A model generated the notes under the pieces. It saw nothing but the letters and a program-made list of their open reading frames with translations, did not search any database and had not been told where the DNA came from. A program made the position numbers and the translations under genes. This document shows positions 1 through 5,084 of a DNA stretch of 5,914 nt, piece by piece; positions within the stretch are counted from its first letter, which is position 1, and every line of letters begins with the position of its first letter. Source of the stretch: Cyanobacteria bacterium HKST-UBA02 (lineage in GTDB: Bacteria; Cyanobacteriota; Vampirovibrionia; Obscuribacterales; Obscuribacteraceae); the NCBI GenBank assembly GCA_020431945.1, contig JAGQHH010000359.1:1-5914 (forward strand), written 5' to 3'.

Positions 1-872
1 GCGGCTCGGTCATCGACACCGCCAAAGTCGTCAATATCTGTGTCACCCTGGGCGGACACATTCTGGATCATCAGGGTCTGAACGTCATCGAGAATCGACT
101 CAATCCCCTGGTGGCAATTCCCACCACCACCGGAACCGGATCCGAAGTCTCTTATGTAGCCATGATCAAAGATACGAAAGACGAGCGCAAACTCGTCTTC
201 GGCAGCCGCTTCATGGCTCCGGATGCCGCCATCCTCGACCCGGTCCTGACCGTCACCCTGCCCCCGAAGCTCACCGCCGCCACCGGCATGGACGCCATCA
301 CCCACGGTCTGGAGTCCCTGGTGGTCCCTTCCACCCGCTCCGCATTCACCGACAGCCTGGCGATCACATCTATGAGAATTCTTTTCGAATTCCTTCCTCG
401 TGCCACCAGCCATGGTGATGATATAGAGGCTCGATCCCAGACACTGATAGCAAGCACTATGGCAGGCATAGCTTTCAGCAATGCCGGAGTAGGCATTATC
501 CATGCCCTCGCCCATGCTACCGGAGCCCGCTTCAAGACCCATCACGGAATGACCAATGCCGTCTTCCTTCCGCACGGGATCAGGTTCAATACCGAGAGCT
601 CCGCAGCCAGATATGCCGAGGCCGCCCGGGCCCTTGGTATTTACGACAAATTCGATGATAATGAAGGGACGGAGAGATTGATCCAGGCGATCAAAGAGCT
701 CATGGATACGCTCCAGTTACCACAAAACCTCGAGGCACTCGGCGTCCCCAGAATGAATCAGGATCAAATGCAAGACTGGGCCCACCTGGTTATCGAAGAT
801 CCGGCAATCATGTTCAATCCTAGGGATGCCAGCCTGGAAGACGTGATAGAGATTTTCGAGAGGGCTTATTGA
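1..872 (+). CDS. Iron-containing (group III) alcohol dehydrogenase, 5'-truncated
   Basis: The family oxidises alcohols or reduces aldehydes with NAD(P)H and a divalent metal (usually Fe2+) in the cytoplasm. The frame is open from the left edge (first full codon at 3) to TGA at 870-872, giving 289 visible residues. It begins inside the nucleotide-binding motif GSVIDTAK. With about 95 residues missing, the whole protein would be near the usual 380-390. Visible next are PTTTGTGSEVS (fragment residues 40-50, dinucleotide binding) and GMDAITHGLES with metal ligands Asp97 and His101. HALAHATGARFKTHH then supplies His167 and His181, with the conserved intervening His171. All four expected metal ligands are therefore present. 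A GTG at 111 gives a shorter open frame but lies inside the conserved fold and is not the real start. The stop overlaps the next start by one base (TGATG), implying an operon. The substrate cannot be told; the match is general to the DhaT/FucO/butanol dehydrogenase superfamily. Confidence 0.93.
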   Translation, partial: GSVIDTAKVVNICVTLGGHILDHQGLNVIENRLNPLVAIPTTTGTGSEVSYVAMIKDTKDERKLVFGSRFMAPDAAILDPVLTVTLPPKLTAATGMDAITHGLESLVVPSTRSAFTDSLAITSMRILFEFLPRATSHGDDIEARSQTLIASTMAGIAFSNAGVGIIHALAHATGARFKTHHGMTNAVFLPHGIRFNTESSAARYAEAARALGIYDKFDDNEGTERLIQAIKELMDTLQLPQNLEALGVPRMNQDQMQDWAHLVIEDPAIMFNPRDASLEDVIEIFERAY

Positions 873-1321
873 TGCCGTATTTCTGCGATACCAACGAGCT
901 GGCATTGGTCATGGAAGAACTATGGGCCACCATCGCCGACGCCCCGGATGTGGCCGACCCTCTTATAGAATCCCGCCTCGTGGTCCGGTTCCATTATCGC
1001 GATCCGGAAGGCAGGCTGACGGTGGATTGCTCCGACGGCAAGATGATGAAAGTCCGCTGGGGCGAGTGCGATACCAAGCCGGTGGTGGAGATGTTCATGA
1101 AATCGGACGTCGCCCATCAGTTCTGGCTCGGCAAAGTAAACGTACCGGTCTATCTTCTCTCGGGCAAGATCGTCGCCAAAGGTCCGGTCAACAAGGCCCT
1201 GGCGCTCTTACCAGCGATCAAGCCGGCATTCCTTCTCTATCCCGACGTGATCCATAGAGTCCTCAATCGCTCCCTGGCCAAGGCAGGAAACAAGCCGCAT
1301 CCCGACGAGGCCAACAACTAG
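872..1321 (+). CDS. SCP2 sterol-carrier-like domain protein
   Basis: A 149-residue protein that is essentially one SCP2-like domain. This small fold has a hydrophobic tunnel that binds sterols, fatty acyl chains or other apolar ligands; it is not itself a catalyst. The diagnostic part is residues 72-115: a 'F-M-K-S-D-x-A' segment, then FWLGKVNVP, then LSGKIVAKGPVNKAL, matching the family pattern of a short strand, 'W-x-G', 'l-x-G-k-i-x-x-x-G' and a C-terminal helix. No signal peptide or membrane segment is seen, so it is likely cytosolic. ATG at 872 is preferred over TTG at 869. It overlaps the dehydrogenase stop by one base and has GAGAGGG (858-864) seven bases upstream. It ends in TAG overlapping the next gene's GTG by one base. 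Bacteria mostly lack sterols, so the ligand is probably another lipid or hydrophobic metabolite; that is inference. Confidence 0.8.
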   Translation: MPYFCDTNELALVMEELWATIADAPDVADPLIESRLVVRFHYRDPEGRLTVDCSDGKMMKVRWGECDTKPVVEMFMKSDVAHQFWLGKVNVPVYLLSGKIVAKGPVNKALALLPAIKPAFLLYPDVIHRVLNRSLAKAGNKPHPDEANN

Positions 1322-2427
1322 TGTCCGGTGACCGGCTTATCCTCACCGTGGGCGAGCTCGTTCTGGACTGGATCGCCAAAGACTTCGGAGTGGGATTCAT
1401 CGAAGCCTCCACTTTCGTCAAGAGCCTGGGGGGCAACGCCGCCAATGTCGCCATCGCTCTCCAGCGTCTGGGCACCCAGGCGAGGATCCTGGCCAAAATA
1501 GGCGCCGACGTCCACGGCCGCTACCTTCTCAAAGTCCTGGAAGACGAGGGGGTAGACACCTCGGCAGTGCTCATCGACCAGAACAATGTCACCGCCCAGT
1601 GCTATGTCTTCACCACTTTCGCCAACGACAATACCTTCCTCAACTGGCCACCGGGCAACGCCGCTCACAAGCTGGACGGCGATGACATCGACCCGGTCCA
1701 CTTCCAGTCTGCCCAGGCTCTGCACGCCACCGGGATCTCGCTCATAGTCGAGCCCCGCAAAGCCGCTGTGCTCAAGTCCATGCAACTGGCTCGGGAAAAC
1801 GACATTGCCGTGTCTTTCGATGCAGGCTTTCCCACCGGTCAGGGGGAAGGGGCTATCAAAGCCGTGGAAGACGCCCTGGCCCTGGCTCATATAGTGAAGG
1901 TCAATCTCCCGGAGTTGCTTTTCTGGTCGAAATACACCGGAGAAGACGTCAGCGACATTCCCGCCGATGCCATCGACTATTACGAGAAGCCGCCCAGCAG
2001 CGGGCACGAGGGTGCCGTGGACCTGGTCCATCTCCTGGACCGCGACCGGGTGGCCTCCCTTGCCGGGGCCCTGGCCAGACACTTCAAGCCGGATATCCTC
2101 CTGGTCACCATGGCGGACCGGGGCTCCCTGCTGTTTGCCGGCAAGCACCAGATCTGGACCGAGGCATTCCCGGTGGAGACAGTCGCCGGAGTGGGAGCCG
2201 GGGACGCCTATGTGGCGGGCTTCCTGCATCGTCTCCTGAGCCTGGCAGGCAAAGACCGTCTCCTTCGCCTGGTGGAAGATCCTGATCAGGAGCGGCTTAC
2301 TAAAGCCGCCCGCTATGCTTCGGCGGTGGGAGCGATCGCCACCACCAGCCTCAGCGCCCACGAAGGGCTGCCCCGAGCCGCTGCCGTGGACAAGCTGCTG
2401 AGCACCTGCGGCAAGCCGATAGACTGA
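1321..2427 (+). CDS. PfkB-family carbohydrate kinase
   Basis: A 368-residue ribokinase/PfkB-type enzyme, expected to transfer the ATP gamma-phosphate to a sugar or sugar-acid hydroxyl in the cytoplasm. Visible signatures are the N-terminal strand ILTVGELVLDWI (7-18), KSLGGNAANVAIALQRLG (34-51, signature 1 with the sugar-binding GGN), and N-x-x-E at 195-198 (Mg-ATP site). FPVETVAGVGAGDAYVAGF (283-301) contains the GAGD anion hole and catalytic base Asp295. The usual 'D-T-T' before GAGD reads A-G-V, a variation tolerated in IolC-like members, and FPVE also resembles IolC-type kinases. However, no inositol genes are present, so no symbol is given. The protein is longer than the typical 300-330 residues, partly through an extra stretch around 210-240. 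The start is GTG in the TAGTG overlap, with GAGG at 1307-1310 ten bases upstream. Substrate unknown: fructose, 2-keto-3-deoxygluconate or deoxy-sugar acids are all possible. Confidence 0.88.
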   Translation: MSGDRLILTVGELVLDWIAKDFGVGFIEASTFVKSLGGNAANVAIALQRLGTQARILAKIGADVHGRYLLKVLEDEGVDTSAVLIDQNNVTAQCYVFTTFANDNTFLNWPPGNAAHKLDGDDIDPVHFQSAQALHATGISLIVEPRKAAVLKSMQLARENDIAVSFDAGFPTGQGEGAIKAVEDALALAHIVKVNLPELLFWSKYTGEDVSDIPADAIDYYEKPPSSGHEGAVDLVHLLDRDRVASLAGALARHFKPDILLVTMADRGSLLFAGKHQIWTEAFPVETVAGVGAGDAYVAGFLHRLLSLAGKDRLLRLVEDPDQERLTKAARYASAVGAIATTSLSAHEGLPRAAAVDKLLSTCGKPID

Positions 2428-2472
2428 CCCCGCCTGCCTTGAAGCAGGTTGTCATGGGGTTTATTTCATTTT
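2427..2472 (+). terminator. Possible Rho-independent terminator after the kinase
   Basis: Directly after the kinase stop, CCTGC (2433-2437) pairs with GCAGG (2444-2448) around a six-base loop. An outer arm ACCCC (2427-2431) can pair with GGGGT (2456-2460). The following stretch is T-rich (GTTTATTTCATTTT). The unpaired TTGTCAT on the 3' side of the inner stem makes it an imperfect terminator. Its position at the end of a coupled operon supports the call. Confidence 0.5.
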
Positions 2473-2498
2473 ACTTTTGGCTCTTCCCTTGTTAATCT
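2470..2498 (+). promoter_or_regulatory. Weak sigma70-like promoter candidate for the 50-aa membrane protein
   Basis: TTTACT (2470-2475, 4/6 match to TTGACA) and TAATCT (2493-2498, 3/6 match to TATAAT) are separated by 17 bases in a short AT-rich gap between GC-rich genes. Transcription would begin near 2505, about 25 bases before the ATG at 2529. The -35 box overlaps the T-rich tail of the putative terminator, so chance similarity is a real possibility. Confidence 0.3.
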
Positions 2499-2528
2499 AG
2501 ACATGTCTTCTTCCCGGACTGCTGCACT

Positions 2529-2681
2529 ATGGAATTGCTCGCCCAGCTCGTGAGTCTCTTTCACGGCTTAGCCAACACCGTGATTTTCGTGATCATCTGT
2601 ATGACCACGGTCATGTCGGTGATCCTCTACAAAGTCATCTTCCAGTCCGGCTATTTCAGCTCTTACGACCGCAATCTCTGA
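2529..2681 (+). CDS. Small single-pass membrane protein (50 aa), unknown function
   Basis: This short frame runs from ATG at 2529 to TGA at 2679-2681. The product has an amphipathic N-terminus (MELLAQLVSLFHGLANT), one strong hydrophobic segment at about residues 17-39 rich in Val, Ile, Thr and Met, and a short polar tail ending SSYDRNL. Support for coding is the codon use: roughly four fifths of third positions are G or C, like the neighbouring genes and unlike the surrounding AT-rich spacer. The uninterrupted membrane segment is further support. No clear Shine-Dalgarno site is seen. The gene sits alone between the kinase terminator and the convergent yedF, whose stop is only nine bases away. 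I do not recognise a family. A tail of the form hydrophobic helix, K, aromatic/Ser-Tyr could anchor or regulate a partner, but that is a guess. Confidence 0.5.
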   Translation: MELLAQLVSLFHGLANTVIFVIICMTTVMSVILYKVIFQSGYFSSYDRNL

Positions 2682-2690
2682 CCTCGAGCT

Positions 2691-3317
2691 CTAAGGACTG
2701 AGCACCTTGTCCGCTGTCATCATGTACTCGCAGATGGCGAACATGTTAGTGATGTCGTCTTTATCGATATCTTCTTTGAGCCCGTAGAACTCGACACAGA
2801 GCCCGCAGGCCAGCACGTCGCAGCCGGCTTCCTTGAAGTCCAGGAGGACTTTCCGGCAAGAAGAATCCCGGGCAAGAAGCTTGACTCCGGTATTGGCCAT
2901 TAGAATCGCCCGGGGAAGATGGCCCGAGTCGAGCATGGTCTGCAGAAAAACATCCAGTAGATTGCGCGAGAAACTCTCGTCCCCCTGACCGAAAGAGTCT
3001 TTGCCCAGGAAGACAACGGTCCCGACCCCGGTCTGGGCTTGCGGGGCGCCCTGAGAATGGGCGTGGGCGGCCGGGGCAGGGGCGGTTTCCGCTGCGCTCT
3101 CGCCGTTGCGTTCGATAATCACCCGGAAATGCTCTCCTTCCGGAGCGCTGGTCATGGACACTTTCTGAGACCGGGCAAGACGCTCGAGGTTTTTGACATT
3201 CACTTCGGTCTCCACCAGGGCTTCGATAGAGACCACGCTCTTATCATCGAGGAGCTTCTTGGTCCGGAGCACCGGCTCGGGACAGACGAGTCCGCGCAGA
3301 TCAACCTCTTTCTTCAT
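2691..3317 (-). CDS. yedF: YedF-type sulfurtransferase-like selenium metabolism protein
   Basis: A 208-residue two-domain protein. Residues 1-70 form a TusA/SirA-like domain with the hallmark CPEP motif at 12-15 (Cys12 is the persulfide/selenide-carrying residue in this fold). Residues 71-97 are an Ala/Pro/Gly/His-rich linker. Residues 98-208 are a DsrE-like domain starting TVVFLGKDSFGQGDE and containing CGLCVEFYGLKEDI (171-184), a Cys-x-x-Cys stretch typical of the family. The architecture matches the protein often annotated 'sulfurtransferase-like selenium metabolism protein YedF', found mainly beside selenium genes. Its exact biochemical role is unsettled; handling reactive sulfur or selenium for SelD is the usual suggestion. 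It is 16 bases downstream of selD, with a strong GAGGAG site (complement of 3325-3330) seven bases before the ATG. Its 3' end converges on the small membrane protein gene. Confidence 0.9.
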   Translation of the reverse strand: MKKEVDLRGLVCPEPVLRTKKLLDDKSVVSIEALVETEVNVKNLERLARSQKVSMTSAPEGEHFRVIIERNGESAAETAPAPAAHAHSQGAPQAQTGVGTVVFLGKDSFGQGDESFSRNLLDVFLQTMLDSGHLPRAILMANTGVKLLARDSSCRKVLLDFKEAGCDVLACGLCVEFYGLKEDIDKDDITNMFAICEYMMTADKVLSP

Positions 3318-3333
3318 GCTCTTGCTCCTCTTT

Positions 3334-4392
3334 TCAAAAGACCTTCACTCTGCCGGGGTTGTCTCCTTCGATGAGACAGCCGGCGATACTCGCCTGCAAG
3401 CCTTCCGCCTTGAGAGCCTGCAAGAGCTCCCGGGCTTGATCCTCACCCACCGCCAGAAGCAGACCTCCGGAGGTTTGAGGATCGAAGAGAAGATCTTGAT
3501 AAGCGAGATCCACTTCCTTTATATAAGATACGAAATCAGAAAATGACTGGCGGTTGCCATAGGCGCCGGCAGGCACGAATCCTTCCGAAGCCAGCTCCAG
3601 GACCCCGGGAAGATACTCGATGGAGCAGGTGTCGATCTCGGCAACCAGACCGCTGGCTCTGGCCATCTCCCGAACATGCCCGGCAAGACCGAAGCCGGTG
3701 ACGTCGGTGGCGGCATTGATCTTGAAGCTCCTGGCCACCGCAAGGGCGATGTCATTGAGCCCGGTAAGCGAGTCGATGAGCTCGCTGGCGGCGCCTTCCT
3801 CGAGTTGCTCCCCTTTGAGACCCAGCAAAGCTACACCGGTTCCGATAGGCTTGGTGAGAATGAGAACGTCTCCGGGGGAGGCACCACCATTGGTGAGCAT
3901 CTCGGAAGGCTTGACCAGACCGGTAACCGAGAGACCGTAGACCGGCTCGCTTGCCTGGATCGAGTGGCCGCCGGCAAGACTGGCGCCGGCTTCCTTGACT
4001 TTGTCGGCACCGCCTTCCAGAATCTTCTTAAGAACCGAGAGCGGAAAATCGCAGGTCGGAAAGCAAACGATATTGAGGGCGAAGACCGGTTTGCCGCCCA
4101 TGGCATATACGTCGGAAAGGGCATTGGCAGCCGCGATCTGTCCGAATGTATATGGATCGTCGAGCAAGGGCGGAAAGAAATCTACTGTCTGAATAATTGC
4201 AAGGTCTTCTGAAATTTTGTAAACAGCAGCATCCTCGAAATGCTCGATCCCGGCAATCAAGCACTCGTCATGATTACCGGACAGTCCGCCCAGCAGGGAC
4301 GCGAGTTCGGCGGAGCCGAGCTTTGCCGCACAGCCACCGGCTTTGATGTTGGCGGTCAATTTTTTACTATCGATATCCGGGGCTTGACTCAT
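3334..4392 (-). CDS. selD: Selenide, water dikinase (selenophosphate synthetase)
   Basis: SelD makes monoselenophosphate from selenide and ATP, with AMP and phosphate released; the product is the selenium donor for selenocysteine and selenouridine. The 352 residues match the usual 340-350. Cys21-Ala-Ala-Lys24 aligns with the catalytic Cys17/Lys20 of E. coli SelD. The codon at 21 is TGT, so this is a Cys and not a Sec form; the second cysteine of the E. coli GCGCK motif is Ala here. Other visible markers are EDAAVY (53-58), TVDFFPPLLDDPYTFG (69-84), NALSDVYAMGGKP (90-102, Asp94), AGGHSI (140-145), ATDVTGFGLAGH (228-239, Asp230) and DPQTSGGLL (304-312). The metal- and ATP-binding aspartates are all kept. 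The ATG at 4392 has GAGAGG (complement of 4401-4406) eight bases upstream. It heads the two-gene operon with yedF. No convincing promoter was found upstream. Confidence 0.96.
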   Translation of the reverse strand: MSQAPDIDSKKLTANIKAGGCAAKLGSAELASLLGGLSGNHDECLIAGIEHFEDAAVYKISEDLAIIQTVDFFPPLLDDPYTFGQIAAANALSDVYAMGGKPVFALNIVCFPTCDFPLSVLKKILEGGADKVKEAGASLAGGHSIQASEPVYGLSVTGLVKPSEMLTNGGASPGDVLILTKPIGTGVALLGLKGEQLEEGAASELIDSLTGLNDIALAVARSFKINAATDVTGFGLAGHVREMARASGLVAEIDTCSIEYLPGVLELASEGFVPAGAYGNRQSFSDFVSYIKEVDLAYQDLLFDPQTSGGLLLAVGEDQARELLQALKAEGLQASIAGCLIEGDNPGRVKVF

Positions 4393-4433
4393 ATAACAGA
4401 CCTCTCTTCGATACGCAGGAGATCGGCACTACT

Positions 4434-4468
4434 ACATGCTTTCGGAATAGACGTCCCATGAAGCATGT
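4434..4468. repeat. Perfect 8-base inverted repeat upstream of selD
   Basis: ACATGCTT (4434-4441) and AAGCATGT (4461-4468) are exact reverse complements with a 19-base spacer; the arm centres are 27 bases apart. It lies 42-76 bases before the selD start. It could be a two-site operator read as DNA, or a stem-loop in the selD leader if transcription starts further upstream. No T-run follows on either strand, so it is not a terminator. Confidence 0.45.
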
Positions 4469-4680
4469 TTATCGAAAAACAACAATTTGAAAAAGGCTCA
4501 TGTAACGGTCCTTCTGAAAACCGCTTATTATGCACTTCTTGGAGAGCCGTCATTTCGGACATTCCAAAAATCCTTTTATATTATTTCAAAGCCTTTTGAG
4601 TATTTATGGGCGTTTAAGCCCTTTAAAAACTCGGGACCAGCGTGTAAATTCTATACTGGAACCCGACATCACGCCTAGCA

Positions 4681-4749
4681 TAGACGGATGACTTGCGAAC
4701 GTCTACGGGCTTACGTGGTTTCGTATATTTTTTGTTCTACCCACGTTCG
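4681..4749. repeat. Nested inverted repeats upstream of the CopG-type gene
   Basis: Three exact pairs overlap here: TAGACG (4681-4686) with CGTCTA (4700-4705), CGAACGT (4696-4702) with ACGTTCG (4743-4749), and ACGTGG (4713-4718) with CCACGT (4741-4746). The right-hand copy CCACGTTCG contains both half-motifs that are split in two on the left. A TATATT sequence (4724-4729) lies between the arms. The position just ahead of a DNA-binding-protein gene suggests an operator for self-regulation, as is common for ribbon-helix-helix proteins, but this is inference. Confidence 0.4.
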
Positions 4750-4760
4750 TTCTATATAAG
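4732..4760 (+). promoter_or_regulatory. Promoter candidate for the CopG-type gene, possibly leaderless
   Basis: TTGTTC (4732-4737, 3/6 match) and TATAAG (4755-4760, 5/6 match) are 17 bases apart. The -10 box ends eight bases before the ATG at 4769, so transcription would start at or next to the start codon. An AAGG at 4758-4761, seven bases before the ATG, could instead be a ribosome-binding site on a longer transcript, for instance from the upstream TATATT at 4724-4729. Confidence 0.35.
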
Positions 4761-4768
4761 GTTTTCGC

Positions 4769-4975
4769 ATGCCTAAGAAAGTACTTGTAGCCCTCCCGCC
4801 AGGATTACTCGAGCAGATTGACTTCGTAGCCCAGGTCGAGCATCGCACCCGCTCGGACCTGATTCGCGAAGCTCTGCGCCGCTACATAGAGAACTTCAAG
4901 CGCACTCAGAGCCCTCAGATGTCCGTCAGCACAGTGGGCAACCAGAAAGTCGCCCTCTTGACCGACGCCGAATAA
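4769..4975 (+). CDS. Ribbon-helix-helix (CopG family) DNA-binding protein
   Basis: A 68-residue protein with the classic ribbon-helix-helix layout. A short N-terminal strand KKVLVAL (3-9) would pair with that of a second subunit and contact the major groove. Helix A follows at about 12-22 (LLEQIDFVAQV), then the turn HRTRSD, then helix B at about 28-42 (DLIREALRRYIENF), which carries the strongly conserved 'R-S-x-L-I-R-E-A-L-R-x-Y' pattern. A 25-residue tail (residues 44-68) is Ser/Thr/Gln-rich and probably flexible. Such dimers act as repressors or antitoxins. No RelE-, PIN- or MazF-like partner is adjacent, since the next frame is a membrane protein 109 bases away. It therefore looks like an orphan regulator. 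Inverted repeats just upstream could be its own operator. The target regulon cannot be inferred. Confidence 0.85.
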   Translation: MPKKVLVALPPGLLEQIDFVAQVEHRTRSDLIREALRRYIENFKRTQSPQMSVSTVGNQKVALLTDAE

Positions 4976-4979
4976 GAGC

Positions 4980-5008
4980 CGGTTTGAGTATTTTCCCCAC
5001 TGAAACCG
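4980..5008 (+). terminator. Hairpin after the CopG-type gene
   Basis: CGGTTTGAGT (4980-4989) and ACTGAAACCG (4999-5008) pair with a single G-G mismatch around the nine-base loop ATTTTCCCC, starting five bases after the stop codon. There is no T-run after it; the next bases form a -35-like TTGACT. It may be a transcript-stabilising or weak terminating hairpin rather than a standard intrinsic terminator. Confidence 0.4.
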
Positions 5009-5037
5009 TTGACTTCCTAACCCAAGCTACATAACAT
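5009..5037 (+). promoter_or_regulatory. Sigma70-like promoter for the Gly/Phe-rich membrane protein
   Basis: TTGACT (5009-5014, 5/6 match to TTGACA) and TAACAT (5032-5037, 4/6 match to TATAAT) are separated by exactly 17 bases. Predicted transcription start is near 5044, leaving a leader of about 40 bases before the ATG at 5085. This is the best-matching promoter in the window. Confidence 0.5.
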
Positions 5038-5045
5038 TATGAAGA

Positions 5046-5084
5046 GCCCATGGCGTGGGCATTTCATAAGATAGAACCCGGGTT
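5046..5084 (+). promoter_or_regulatory. Leader hairpin and start-abutting palindrome
   Basis: Within the predicted leader, GCCCA (5046-5050) pairs with TGGGC (5056-5060) around a five-base loop. The perfect palindrome AACCCGGGTT (5075-5084) then ends directly at the ATG. No ordinary Shine-Dalgarno site is visible in this leader. The palindrome could be an operator half-site, a translation-control structure or chance. Confidence 0.35.

Larger units (their letters stand above)
4393..4768. other. AT-rich divergent intergenic region
   Basis: These 376 bases separate the divergent selD and CopG-type genes and are clearly more AT-rich than the coding DNA around them. They contain an 8-base inverted repeat near selD, nested inverted repeats near the CopG-type gene and a promoter candidate, each listed separately. 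A 63-codon open frame from TTG at 4487 to 4678 exists but has AT-rich codons unlike the neighbours and no ribosome site, so I do not call it. I see no tRNA (no T-loop consensus) and no recognisable riboswitch. Confidence 0.7.

Noticed and set aside
376..398. Two GAATTC hexamers five bases apart in the dehydrogenase gene
   Set aside because: They encode ordinary residues of a conserved gene (I-L-F-E-F region) and have no other symmetry; coincidence.
1318..2361. A 347-codon open frame on the - strand opposite the kinase gene
   Set aside because: It mirrors the kinase's G/C-biased codons, and its predicted product shows no recognisable motif, whereas the + strand frame has clear PfkB signatures. 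It is an antisense shadow.
3318..3336. Selenocysteine readthrough of the selD TGA stop into yedF
   Set aside because: The TGA is followed at once by a strong ribosome site for yedF, and SelD already ends at its normal family length. There is no sign of a recoding element.
3676..4212. A 178-codon + strand frame opposite selD
   Set aside because: Entirely inside selD, with no recognisable domain; the conserved SelD motifs fix the - strand as coding.
4608..4625. GGGC-loop-GCCC hairpin followed by TTT
   Set aside because: Only four base pairs and a very short T-run, with no gene ending nearby; too weak for a terminator.
4487..4678. A 63-codon + strand frame in the divergent spacer
   Set aside because: TTG start, no ribosome site, AT-rich codons unlike neighbouring genes and no recognisable domain. 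It probably reflects an AT-rich spacer.
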